Made by a program: the position numbers and the translations under genes. DNA of 64,000 nucleotides from Eutreptiella sp. 'Long Island Sound 2002' (Eukaryota; Euglenozoa; Euglenophyceae; Eutreptiales; Eutreptiaceae), in assembly GCA_964036045.1 (NCBI GenBank), contig OZ038385.1:60917919-60981918 (forward strand). Direction: 5' to 3'. Below, one piece after another: positions 9,961-21,206 of the stretch; position 1 is the stretch's first letter; every line of letters starts with the position of its first letter. Under the pieces are notes generated by a model. The model was given only the letters and a program-made list of their open reading frames with translations. It did no database searches and was not told the origin of the DNA.

Positions 9961-12900
9961 GGAAATCAGCTACCAAGCCACTGAGTGCGGCAAACGTACC
10001 TCTATGTTTACACATACACTCTACCTCAAATTCACTACAAGCTGCTACTCAGTCCGGCTGCTACTCAGTCATGCTCTCACAGCGCTATAACCAGACTACC
10101 TGCAGTAGGCTGTCTTGCAGGCCTAAGGGTTTATCTGTCTGGCTGACTAAGGCTAAGCTATAGCAATACAGTAAAGTCATCTATGCTCACTAGAGTCCAG
10201 AGGTTACTCACCTAAAGGCGGTTTCTGTGACACTCAGGGTTACTCGTACAATACTCCTGTAATAATACACAGTACAGCACCCGCGGCCACATCATTGATG
10301 TTGCTTTACACAAGGGTTTCCTGTACTGGCGTTACAGCCAATATACTCAAGTACATAGTAGGCTGTCTTCACTCACCTAGTGGTCTCCCAAGTTGGCAAC
10401 CCAGGCATCTGTAACATAGGTGGTGCTTTAGTATGGCCTATGGGATATCCCATATAAGCTCACACCGTACGAGTACTAGTCCACCCAGGGTCACAGAGAC
10501 TCAGTCTGCGGGTACTCACCGGGGTATCATGTACTTCAGCTACACAAAGTAGTCAGTCGCAATTGTGATTGCAGAGTAGTGGCGACAGTGCTCCCCTCTG
10601 GGGCCTGTCTCAGTGTCAGGTACACTACGCCTGGGCCTTCAAACTGGCTTCCAGGGTGCTACCAGGAAAATGCCTCGTGGGCTAACTAGGGAAGGTCATA
10701 TCACAGCAGCCACAGGGCAAAATCATACACAGCTCCTTCAATGGTAACAGCAGACTCACTCATACACATCAGAACTGCTATACCACCCATCTGCCCATTG
10801 TACCGACAGTACCACTACAGGGTCTAGAACAGAGTGATTCAGAAAAGCAGGCAACACAGCAATTCCTGTAACCCACAGATAAACAAACGTTTCCCAACAC
10901 GAAACCAATCTACCCCATATAGCGGGGGTGTCACCAGGGCTTCCCACTCCTGACGAAGGGCCAACCTGCCCATGGTTGGGGAAAAAAAAGGAAATACGGA
11001 GAGTGACACGGAGGAGAGAAAAACAGTCGTCACTACATCCCGTAAGACCTTCAGCCCTGCGGCACAAGGACGGGCCTGAGGTCACACCAAACCAGCCAAT
11101 CACCCACAGCTAGGCTTAAGGCACAAAACAAAGAAGGTATTTTCTGCATGAAACATCAACGCAAGGAGCCAAGAAAACAGAGAGGCCTCCTCCAATCAAC
11201 ACCTGTTTAGGATTGGAAATAATTGTCTCTTCCCCAATGCCATAGCTGGGCCCTACAGACGGAAGACAATACACGGAAGAACGTCACACTGGGGTGCGGC
11301 AGCATCGGACTACAGACTACAGACTTTCGACTCCCAGAGCCCAGACCGTCCTAAGGTGCCACTGAGTTACATTAGTGCCACAGCGACTGACACTTCAGGT
11401 GAACACGCAGTACATCACAGTAGAACTAACCGTGTAGCTACTGTTACATTCCTGAATAGCTTCAGTAGACACGGCTATGACCGTAATCATCGGAGTGACT
11501 AGGGGTATTACCATCAACCCAAAGTTCATCTCTCGCATACGAACTAGTAACCTCAGTCACCTGTAGGGTATCACTGACCTCTGGACTTCTATTACAGTCA
11601 ACTGTCATACTACCTGCATCACACTAGGCAGTTACCAGCTATCCTCGTATCAGTCGAAGGTACAGACAGTAAACCAAATCTCTGGCTTCTTCCGGACTCA
11701 GGTACGGGGAAGGGTCGTCATTCCTCCAGTCCTTGCCACAGACTGCCTTACCCTGAGGGCATGACCATCCTCAGGGTCACGATTGATTAATACATAACTA
11801 TGTACTCCCTCACATTACACGCAGACACAGGCGAGAACGACACTGATTTTGTGCCAACGACAGGGAAGTAAGCTGGTACAAAACACTATACATGCAACTA
11901 AAATTGAAGCTTCATACCACTTCCATACCACTGCACGAAAGGCAACGACGTCTCCATGCACTGACTCCGTGGAGAACGCCGCAGCGAACTTGCCACTGGC
12001 ATTCCAGCCAACAAGGCGTCAGGCAGAGAGAACGAGGTCGCGCGGTCCTGCAGAGTGCAGGCTAACGGGTTGGCCAGCTGACTCGGATACAGCGGTCGCT
12101 CAGACTGGCTCTCGGTCACTGCCACCACGAATACAACTGCCTGTCACCGGTTGGCGCCAGCTAACAGGGCCATAAACCAAACAGGCCAAATGCCGATTGA
12201 GATGCAGATGGCTGTATGACATGGGTCAACTATGGGTTAGTGTGGCGTATCGCCTGGTGCTGCAACCGGAACGACGGATCAGGTCAACGACAAACAATCA
12301 ACCACAACCAAGACACAGACAGGCAGACCGACTGAAAGACTGGCTGATTGCAGAAAGGCAGAAAAATGGGAGACACCTATTCAACAAGAAGCACTCGCTA
12401 ACTTGCAACTAAACTAACAGGCTCAAAACAACACTACACAATCACAGCGAAATCCCCCCCCCACAGGGGAAGCCAATGTCTTGCGGGGGTGTTTGCTCTG
12501 GGTACCTCTCGTGACGCAGAACACGCGCGCACAGGTACTCACCCACACGCACACCCTGGCTGGCATACGTAGACACAAGCAAACAATTGCCAGCACAGTG
12601 AGACCGACACCATCAGAGTGTCGCCTCAAACATCCCCCTGGCCTCAAATCGGCAAGATCTGTATTTGCCACCTCAGGGCTGACAACGGGGTATCAATGTA
12701 ACTGCATCGCACTCACAGCAGTATACGAGCAATAAATCTGTTCACCTATACACCCCCTATACAACCGCGCATCAGCACACCACGGACATGACACGGGGCA
12801 CTCTGTATCCTACAGACTACTATCACCAGACAAACTAGCTGGGTACTGTTCATCTCACTGTGTGTATTCACCTGAGTCATAACCGCCGGTTACCTAAAAT

Positions 12901-13830
12901 TCAGCTAGTAAATCTATATCTGTATCTCCGTCATAGTACGTTACATCACAAGGAGTTCTCATTTACATAGGATACTCCCTATCTCACGGATCAGGTCATA
13001 TCCTCTAAGTATCACTCCTCAGTAAACGTACGCGTAATACACCGTAACTACATCAACCTGGGCTGCAGCGGAGTTTTCTCTAAAAACAGTAACTCACTCC
13101 TGAGCTGCTATACAGCTGCTATACAGATTTTTGCTCGGTCGGTGATCTACACCGTCGTGGTAATACCGGTTGCTCAGGTCACACTGGCTGGCACTCACAG
13201 TGGCAGACACTCTATGGACCATGGGATGGACACAGGTCGACCTCCTACATAGACATCAACACCTTCGATACTTGCAGTTACCCCAGAATCTCCTCCAGTA
13301 CCATCTCTCAGATCTAGAAAGAAAAATGGGCACCCTGCTTCACGGCCGGCAGCTGCTCAGCGTCGATGGACTTTGTAAGTGAACCAGGAATGGAAGCTTC
13401 TCGAGCACCAGACTATCTGCATTACTGGCACTGATATCGGTTTCCCAGCAGGCTCAAGTGACAGGGCGTACACAGACAAAGGTTGGCAAAGGATTGCAGA
13501 TACTGGAGCACCAACCCTGTTGAGCAGTGTCATACAACCTGGAAATGCCTTGATGTAAAGCCTTCAACCTCCTGAGTGCACAGCTAACAAGCGAATGTCT
13601 GTTACCAGGATCTGGGGCAGGAAAGGGATACAGAAACATCAATGACCCAAGGTGCATTCGGCATAACCACAGCTGCAAAGGAATGTGACCAAACCAGAGC
13701 AAGCACGCTGCTCTCTGTCAGGGCACACGTTACCCACAGAATATTCCTTCATGAAGAATCCAGTCTTGATGAAATGAGAGAGAGGAACAGAAGCAGGAAC
13801 GAAAGAAGCGCAGGGTTCGAATCAGCCACA
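9961..13830. other. Unassigned, apparently non-coding 3.9 kb
   Basis: Both strands show only short open frames without recognisable domains. The segment is of middling base composition with many short CAGTAG / GTACTC-type words but no clear tandem array. Apart from the repeated 17-codon block at 11,963-12,013 I found nothing to annotate. Confidence 0.4.
11963..12013 (+). repeat. Conserved 17-codon block, copy 2
   Basis: This is the partner of 8,884-8,934, about 3 kb away in the same orientation, with mostly synonymous differences. It sits inside a 108-residue open frame (11,849-12,175) that has no other recognisable feature. Confidence 0.5.
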
Positions 13831-14050
13831 CTTGATTGATTGACGCCCAAGCGAAGCGCCCACGCAAGCACCGAGTGTATGTAGGGGGGGGGGGTCTCCT
13901 GGCACAGAAAATGCGTGCCGGAGAGCTGATTTTTCGTAACCCCCCGCCCCTCTGGCTTGGCGTTACCTATCCTAGGGGAAGGAAATTCCCTTTAACTGGC
14001 TTGCCAAATTTGGCAGCCCAAAATGAGGGCAAAGGCCCCCCAAAATTCTA

Positions 14051-14150
14051 GCCTGAAAATAGGCAGGGTCTGGCAGGGGTGCCTGGGCTAACCCACAGGG
14101 GTGCCCGGGTGACGCCTGGTCCCCTGGGATTCTCGGCGAAATCCATGTTG
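14051..14150 (-). repeat. GC-rich intron-like element, copy 1 (next to RbcS relic)
   Basis: Plus-strand 14,085-14,150 resembles 16,045-16,115. Shared blocks in the same order are GGGCTA, a GGGGC/GGGGTGCC block, GGGTGAC, GGTCC, and a CTTGGCGATGTCC / CTCGGCGAAATCC-like end, roughly 70 percent alike by eye. Both copies lie beside a minus-strand gene relic (RbcS and GAPDH respectively). It may be an intron-derived or introner-like element, or simply a dispersed repeat. Confidence 0.4.
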
Positions 14151-14646
14151 TCCTCTGGGGGATACAGGTGCACTGAGCACCTGATGGTCGGGTCGCCCTC
14201 TTGTTGTCCATGGGGCCCCAGACCTTCACGTCCTTCTCGCCTGTGGTGCCAGCCATCGCCCAGCAGGAGGGCAGGATGAAGTGGCAGCAGCCAGACCAGG
14301 CTTCCGAACCATGAAAGACATCACCTGCACCTGCTTGACGGAGTCATAGGCAGCCAATCGGATGCAGCACTGAGGGTAGGCCTTGCAGCAATCGTTGGCC
14401 TCGTGCAGCGCCTGGCTGGCCTCAGTGCAGCCGATCTTCGCTGGCGTCAGTGCAGGCGAACTTGGGCAGCATCAGTGCAGGCGGACCTGGCTGGCATCAG
14501 TGCAGATGGACCTGGCTGGCATCAGTGCAGATGGACCTGGCTGGCATCAGTGCAGGCAAACATGGGCAGCGTCCACATGGTCCTGTACCGGTCGTCATAA
14601 TAACCAGCGGCTGCGCCAGGGAACCGCACTGTGTTTTTGGGGGCGC
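14150..14646 (-). pseudogene. rbcS: Rubisco small-subunit relic (polyprotein type)
   Basis: RbcS is the small subunit of form I Rubisco in the plastid stroma. On the minus strand an intron-like end (TTGTTTCCGCAG, acceptor at 14,647) leads into [20 protein letters not shown] and then [17 protein letters not shown], the hallmark GYYDxRYxTMWxLPMF block of RbcS. A run of 25-bp duplications interrupts it. The reading then resumes with LHEANDCCKAYPQCCIRLAA and YDSVKQVQVMSFMVRKP, the normal C-terminal block. After a frameshift comes MAGTTGEKDVKVWGPMDNK, which matches the linker and start of the next mature unit in the euglenid RbcS polyprotein as I remember it. The frameshifts, the out-of-phase duplications and the lack of further exons say pseudogene or fragment. 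The family call is firm; the euglenid origin is inference. Confidence 0.85.
14405..14570. repeat. 25-bp tandem duplications inside the RbcS relic
   Basis: The plus-strand unit CATCAGTGCAG + ATGGACCTGGCTGG recurs at 14,470, 14,495, 14,520 and 14,545, with more diverged copies at 14,420 and 14,445. It spans the codons for CTDASQV. Since 25 is not a multiple of 3, each copy shifts the frame, so the array post-dates or accompanied loss of function. Confidence 0.9.
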
Positions 14647-14699
14647 CTGCGGAAACAAGCACCGTGCTCTGTCCAGTGCATAATCAAACACCTGTCAAT

Positions 14700-15520
14700 C
14701 GTAAATGGATGGCCAGTGGATCCTTCGAAGGCAAAACCTTTTTGGTGTGCACTGGAAATTGCTGATCGCACTAGGACACAAGCAAACGGTCTTTGATCAC
14801 TGAACGCTACGCACAGTAAGCTGAATAAGGCGCTGGGCTGAATTTCCAAGCGAACCCACACCCGGGGTTGGTCTGGACCACAGTAAACAAGAAAGCAAAA
14901 CGAATAACCAAACCCACTGACACGGCAAACCAAGGTGAGGGCAACCTGGACGGTAGCGACGGTACATAAACGCAGACGCATAACAAAAAACATATACCAA
15001 GTCAATATACACTAGTACACCGATGGGACTAGGTAAGGAACTTGACTGGTAAGACAGCGTACACCACGTAGGCAATGTAACTAAACCAAGTACAAACGTA
15101 GTACGACTGTAGGCATACATTATTCCTAAAAATCATACAATCCACAAACCGTCCTAAACCAGTGAATATGGCGTCTCACAGCCATGCAGCTACATCGGGT
15201 TGTATCGTACCTTGAGTTCTAGGTATACGGTAGTAAAGCTAACTACATGCGTATCATCGCAAGAACTTTGCATCATCTAATCAAAATACACCTGTGGACT
15301 CGAGGTTTGCTCGTACTCACCTACGCAAGAGTGAACGCAAACTCCTCCACACACGAGTGTACTCCTCACGTGCCAGCACATAGCCACGCACGCACGGAGA
15401 AGTGGCATTCCAGCCCACATTCTCACACCTGTGCCCGTACACACACAAATTCTCCCTTTGGCCACATGGCCTGAAGAGGCGTCATGCCCAGCAGCAAGGC
15501 AAGGGCGATGGCGCGGAGGA
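14700..15520. other. Unassigned sequence between RbcS and GAPDH relics
   Basis: There is no recognisable domain on either strand. Upstream RbcS exons would be expected here on the minus strand, but none was found. Short CACACA / CACGCACG words occur near 15,350-15,450. Confidence 0.35.
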
Positions 15521-15524
15521 GGAT

Positions 15525-15913
15525 GAGTCATCGTTCATATCGGCCTGCTCGTTGGTCTTCGTGAGGGTCTTTGCAACCAAGTCTATGACGCCCACATTGC
15601 GAGTAGGAACATGGGGAGCGATACCCCTCAACTCGCCCCCCGACTAAGGCAGCAGGAGAACGAAGGCTTCCGTGACTTCTATGAAGTTCGGCACGATGTT
15701 CATAGCTCCAACAGCGGTCACGGAGTAAATCAGAGTGACAGCCATCCAAGATCATGTTGTCCCCATTGTAGGAGTGAATGGTGGTCATGGTACCGTACTC
15801 AATGCCGAAGTTCTCACCCAAAAGCTTGCAAACACCGAACGTTCCGTTGGTGAAGCATGAAGGGTTGGAGAGAGTGGTGTCGAAGACTTCGTTGTCGATG
15901 GGGTGATGGAAAA
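15525..15913 (-). pseudogene. Glyceraldehyde-3-phosphate dehydrogenase relic
   Basis: GAPDH makes or uses 1,3-bisphosphoglycerate with NAD(P)H, in glycolysis or in the Calvin cycle. The minus strand reads DTTLSNPSCFTNGTFGVCK, where SNASCTTN is expected and the catalytic Cys is kept, then FGIEYGTMTTIHSYNGDNMI and LDGCHSDLLRDR, all typical GAPDH blocks. A frameshift near 15,712 moves the reading to VGAMNIVPNFIEVTEAFV, then a TAG at 15,643-15,645, then GELRGIAPHVPTRNVGVIDL (usual form GK-xx-G-xA-xRVPTPNVSVVDL). Only the middle of the protein is present; the NAD-binding half and the C-terminus are absent. The frameshift and stop mark it as a pseudogene. Cytosolic or plastid type cannot be decided. 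Confidence 0.85.
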
Positions 15914-16017
15914 CAAGGAAACCAAGACAAGCAAGGACACAACGGAACAAAAATTTATGGGATAAAATTTTCCCAAAAATGTTTGACATCCTATGGGAAA
16001 CCGAGACACAAGAAAAC

Positions 16018-16115
16018 ACGACCCATGGGGCTTGGGAATCCCCGGGGCTAGTCACCAAGGGGCCTGGGTGACTCCACCGGTCCTTGGCAACTCTTGGCGA
16101 TGTCCAAATTTTCAA
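16018..16115 (-). repeat. GC-rich intron-like element, copy 2 (upstream of GAPDH relic)
   Basis: This is the partner of 14,051-14,150. On the minus strand it lies about 130 bases upstream of the GAPDH coding block, where an intron would be expected. Downstream on plus it continues into CGCCCAAGCGCAAGCGCCC (about 16,182-16,200), which also echoes CGCCCAAGCGAAGCGCCC near 13,843. Confidence 0.4.
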
Positions 16116-16129
16116 AGGGGCATCCTTGC

Positions 16130-17430
16130 ATTTCTTGCAGCACCCAAGCGGAGGTGCGGCTTTGTTTTTATTTTTCAAGGGCGCCCAAGCGCAAGCGCCC
16201 GGTATTCTGTGAGGAAGAAGGAAAGGGAAGCAAAGCAACACTCAACAACCCATGGCAAAGCAAGAATCCCTTGCTCGAGAAGAGCATTTCCGGAGTCGGC
16301 GCAAGAAAGTCCTAAAATTTGTTGGCTTGCCACAAAATTAGGAAAAGCTCTGCTACCACAAAGAAAAAGAGAACTACTCGACTCCGTAGTAAGGTATGAC
16401 TTACTATAGAATATCCCCAAAATGCTTAGATTTCAACTACTCAATGGTTAGCAAAACCTACAAAACAAAGATTGGAAAATGGGCTCATAAAACTATGTAA
16501 TTTTTGGGAGGGGTGCACAGGAGCAAAAATTTATCCCAAACAATTTTATGTGATTGTTTGCATAAAAATATTTCAATTCAAAATACTCCTAGGGTCATAC
16601 CCGCAAACACAACAAACAAAACTACGAGCAAGTAAAGGCGAGGCAAGGAAGATACAAAGGAAATCACCACGTGTACGTCCGAGTCATTGTTGACGATGTG
16701 GGGCCGCCGTGCCGTTGCCAAGGCCCAACCATTTCTGTTTCTCCACGGCGGCGGGTCGTGGTGGCCAAGGCATTCAGGATCCTTACGGCTCTACCCCCAT
16801 GGACGGAACCGGGCTCACCACGGCTCCATGCTAAACAAAGCATGGGAGACGTGTGACACCAAAGCCAATATCATGCTTGCATTACCTTTCTCCTTGCCCG
16901 TAACTAAACCATAATAAACCATGCAATGGACATCACTACGTGTAACAACCCAAATGCAAACAACAGTAAACAAACAACACATGCTTGAATGGAATGAATG
17001 CATAATAATGCAATGAGTGTAATGAAAGTATGTGAATGCAACACATGGAAAGCGACGAAGCAAAATAGTGGTGCACCATCATGAATCTACGATTCCCACC
17101 TGGAAAGCGAACTAATCAATTGAAGAGGATAAATCTTCAATCAGAATCAAACCTAATGAATCCTTACATTCGCATGTTCAGGCGACGGCACCGCTGGCTG
17201 CAACACAGCCTAAACTAACCTATCGCGATCTTTAAACAGCACCAATATGATTACGTGACAGAATTGAATTGATTGAAAGAATCGAATGACACACCATCCG
17301 CACTGATCGCGGCTCGAAGACGACGCGATCTGTCTGGCACTGTACTGTCCTCTGTCTGGCACTGTACTGTCTAAATCTGCAACTCAATCAGCGGAACTGT
17401 AGCGACCTTGATAGAAATCTATTTTTTTCA
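16130..17430. other. Unassigned AT-richer segment
   Basis: No gene or RNA was recognised. The short direct repeat CTGTCTGGCACTGTACTGTC occurs twice next to each other near 17,328-17,370, just before the minisatellite. Confidence 0.35.
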
Positions 17431-17454
17431 ACTCCGCACACGCGCCAAGCAACG

Positions 17455-18312
17455 CACGGAGCAAGCACACCGGTGAACAGGAGCGAAGAGGCCCAGGACA
17501 CCGCACATGCGACACAAAACACCGAGCGGGTACACCGGTGAACAGGAACCAAGTGGCCCAGGACACCGCACACGCAAAACAACCACGCGACACAACACAC
17601 GGAGCAGGCACACAGGTGAACAGGAGCCCAGGGGCCCAGGACACCGCACACACAACACAAAGCACCTAGCCAACACACCAGGGGACAACAGCCAAGTGGC
17701 CCAGGACACTGCGCGCGCACTACAGTGCACCGAGCGAGCACACCGGTGATCAGGGGCCAAGTGGCCCAGGACACCGCACACACAACACAAAGCACCGAGA
17801 CAACACACCGGCTAACAGGATTCAACTGGGCCAGGACACCGCATACGCAACACAGCCCACCGAGCCAACACACTGGTGAACACGAGCCAAGGGGCGCAGG
17901 ACACCGCACACGCCACAAAACCCGGCAAGCGGGCACACAGGTGAACAGGAGCCAAGTGGCCCAGGACACTGCATGCACAACACAAAACACTGAGCCAACA
18001 CACCGGTGAACAGGAGCCAAGTGGCCCAGGACATTGCACACGCGACACAACCCACCGAGCGGGCACACAGCCGAACAGGAACCAAGTGGCCGAGGACACC
18101 ACACACACGACACAAAACACCGAGGCAACACACCGGTGAACAGGAGCCAAGTGGCCCAGGACATCGCACACGGGACGCAACACGACGAGCGGGCACACCG
18201 GTGAACAGGAGCCAAGTGGCCCAGGACACCGCACGCGCGACACAACACACCGAGCGGGCACACCGGTGAACAGGAGCCAAGTGGCCCAGGACACCGCACA
18301 CACGTGCGCACC
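17455..18312. repeat. 65-bp minisatellite, locus 1
   Basis: About 13 units are built around CACCGGTGAACAGGAGCCAA, then GTGGCCCAGGACACCGCACA and a CACAACACACCGAGCGGG block. Some units are shortened. The same unit fills 62,815 to the window end. The minus-strand frames read as repeated WATWLLFTGVPARC-type peptides in all phases, which is a by-product of the repeat. Confidence 0.93.
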
Positions 18313-18817
18313 AAGGGCGACCGAGGGACGGGCAACAACAGACCACACCCCATGGGTCGTGCTCACTGGGGCGATCCAGCTGACCCACCGGGCCAGCAGC
18401 AGGGGCGGTACCCCAAGGCCGCTGGTCCACGCCCGGCCAGGCTGCATCGGGGACCATGGCAAACATCACCCGGAGCCATGAAAGCAAACGGTGACAGGCG
18501 AGCCGGTGCACAGTCAAGGTGGGGGTCGCCTGCCAAGCAGCGGGGCCCAGCAACTCAAGCCACAAGGGTGAGGAGGTCGTACCGTAGACTCGCGGGAGCA
18601 ATACCCCCTGTGGTGAGACATAATCCACACGGCTGGGCAGCCCCCAGAGCTGCCGCCCAAAGGAGCAGGCATGTCGCCCTACCCATGGACACATGTGGGG
18701 TCACCCTCCCACCAAGGACACCTGGACGGGGTGGCCGCAACACTGCCTTCCCAAGCACCTGCGAGAGCGGCTTAAGAGGCACCTGAACTAGGGCAGTGAG
18801 AGGGACAGGACGTCCCC
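18313..18817. other. GC-rich unique sequence between minisatellite and integrase
   Basis: No domain was recognised on either strand. It directly follows the 65-bp array. It could be the tail of whatever carries that array, but I have no second copy in the window to compare. Confidence 0.3.
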
Positions 18818-19403
18818 TTGGTTATACGTTCTTCCTGCATTGTCAAAGGAGGCATCCCGAGCTCCCGAAGATACCTACCTACCTCCCTCAGTGATGGCCT
18901 AGAGGCGCGCCTGATAGACAGCGACCGTTGGTATAAAGACAACCAAAATTTGTACTATGAAGACCGTATACTTGTGCCTGAGGCACGACTGGATGGTTGC
19001 CTACAGTTGGCCCTTCTCAGTTCAGAGCACACAGGGTGCAACCGCTATGTTGAATTTTTCAGGGAGCGTTTCTACTTTTGACTAACCTTAGCTGAACTAC
19101 GCGCTAGTATGCAGCCCATAGTGGACTCCTGTCGCTGTCATGCCAGCAAACAGAGCGACTCACGTGACCGGGGACTGGTCTCCAGTCTGCCTATCCCCTA
19201 CTGTGCCACCTCTTTGTTGTACGTAGATTTCATCCACGGTCTGCCTAAGTTTGGTGTTTATGACAGTTGTCTGGTTGTCCCGTGTGGCCTGATCCGTTTC
19301 AGCCGTGTGTTTCCCTGCAACAAAATGATTACAGGGGAAGAGACTGTGAAAACTTTGGTTGAACAATGGTTAGAACACCACGGGGCACCTATAGATGTAT
19401 ATA
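18818..19403 (+). pseudogene. Gypsy-type integrase, N-terminal part
   Basis: Integrase inserts the element's cDNA into host DNA. The frame reads YYEDRILVPEARLDG, EHTGCNRYVEFFRERF, a TGA at 19,079-19,081, then MQPIVDSCRCHASKQ (remains of the HHCC zinc module). It goes on with LLYVDFIHGLPKFGVYDSCL, holding the first catalytic Asp of the DDE core (LYVDF), and GEETVKTLVEQWLEHHGAPI. It breaks off at 19,403, before the second catalytic Asp, exactly where satellite A starts. Compared with the piece at 32.9 kb it looks more diverged, so it may come from another copy of the same family. RT and RNase H are absent upstream. Confidence 0.75.
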
Positions 19404-21035
19404 GGTTTTTGAAAGCAAAAGTGTTAGTTTGTTCCGAGAACTAAGAAAATCGCGGAGTGACTTGTTTTGGGGCTTAGATATCATGCCAACCATGCTGCAA
19501 AACCTATTTTGGTGCGACCAGCACCTTCAAAATAGGGTGCGGGGGCCTTGAAGGGAGCCGGCAACCATAAAACATACAAATTTCTTTGCAAAATACTAGC
19601 AATTTTAGGCCATTTTTTGACAAATAATGTCCTTTTTCAGGTTGAAGAGGCCCTGATACACCTATTTGCTGGCTCCAATAATTCTAAATACATGTTTTTT
19701 TTGCGTCAGACATCTGCAGAATAGGGTGGGGGGGGCTGGTACTGACCATGCGAGCCCAAAAAGCAATGTTTTTTGCTGAAAAATGGCATTTTTAGGCCAT
19801 TTTTGGGCAAAAATGGGCATTTTTTAGGGAGGGCGGCCCAGTATCACCCATTTTCTAGGTTCGCAACCCTGCAACACATGTTTCCCGGAGTTGCACAACT
19901 GCGAAATAGGGTGGGGGGATGTTGAACTGACCACTTGAGCCCAAAAAACACTGTTTGTGGCCCAAAAATGGCAATTTTAAGCCATTTTTGGGCAAAAGAA
20001 GGCCATCTTTTAGGGGGGCCGGCCCCGAATCACCCTTTTTCGAGCCCCCTAACCCTGCAACACATGTTTCTTTGAGTCCAGCACCTGCAAAATAGGGTGG
20101 GGGGGCGTAAAATTGACCACCCAACCCAAAAAAAAACCCTGTTTTTGGCCCAAAAATGGCATTTTTTAGCCATTTTTGGGCAAAAAGGCCATTTTTTAGG
20201 GGGGGAGGCCCTGAATCACCTATTTTCAGGCACCCTACCCCTGCAACACATGTGACTCCGAGTCGAGCACCTGAGAAATAGGGCGGGGGGGTGTGGAACT
20301 GACCACCTGAGCCCAAAAAACACTGTTTTTGGCCCACAAATGGCATTTTAAGGCCATTTTTGGGCAAAAAATGGCCACCTTTTACGGGGGGCGGCCCTGA
20401 ATCACCGATTTTCCGGCTCTCTAACCCTGCAACACATGTTTTGTTGAGTTGAGCACCTGCGAAATAGGGGGGGGGGGCGTTGAACTGACCACCTGAGCCC
20501 AAAAAACACTGTTTTTGGGCGAAAATTGGCATTTTTTTTAGCCATTTTCCAGCAAAAAATGGCCATCTTTTAGGGGGCCCGGCCCTGAATCACCCATGTT
20601 TGCTTGAGTCAGACAACTGCAAAATGGGATGGGGGGGCACTTGAACTGACCACCCAAATCCAAAAATACAATTTTTTTAGCCCAAAATTGGCACAAAAAG
20701 GCATTTTTTGGGCAAAAAATGGCCATTTTTTGGGTGGGCCGCCCATGAAACACCCATCTTTCGGCTCCCACATGCTGCAACACATGTTCCTTTTGAGTCA
20801 ATCAGCTACAAAATAGGGTGGGGGCGGCTAGACCTGACCACCCAAGGCCAAAAAACACTGTTTGTGGCCCTAAATTGGCATTTTTAGGCCTTTTTTGGGC
20901 AACCAATGGCCATTTTCTTGGGGGGGGCGGCCCTGAATCACCCACTTTCCGGGTCCCATACCCTGCAACACATGTTTTTTTGCGTAGAGAACCTGCGCAA
21001 TAGGGTGGGGGCGGCCTTAAACTGACAAACCGAGC
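19404..21035 (+). repeat. Satellite A array (about 186-bp units)
   Basis: There are eight or nine units. GCAACACATG recurs at 19,871, 20,057, 20,243, 20,429, 20,777 and 20,964, 186-187 bases apart apart from one region with a shortened unit. Each unit has AGCACCTGCAAAATAGGG, a G-run, a TTGAACTGACCACC block and AAAATGGCATTTTTAGCC-like palindromic words. The left edge is identical in kind to that at 365. The array interrupts the integrase reading frame. Confidence 0.92.
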
Positions 21036-21206
21036 CCCAGGATACTAAATACGCCCGAACGGTTTTGAGCAAAAAAAAAATCCCCCCTCCCCAAACTGTT
21101 CTGTACTGGTCCCCCAGGCCCCAACCCGAGGGATGTGTTAGAAAACCAGAGGCAGAGGGGGGGGGTGAAACTTCTTGGGAAAAAGTTGTGTGGTCACCAC
21201 AATTGT

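Noticed and set aside
13810-13830. GGTTCGAATC B-box-like word
   Set aside because: No A box or tRNA fold upstream.
17388-18694. Several 200-320-residue minus-strand frames of Cys/Val/Leu-rich repeats
   Set aside because: By-products of the 65-bp minisatellite; all three phases give similar frames, with no start context or domain.
19404-21035. AGCCATTTTTGGG words recalling the dinoflagellate spliced leader
   Set aside because: Only a partial, low-complexity match; no downstream GT donor or snRNA-like structure in the units.
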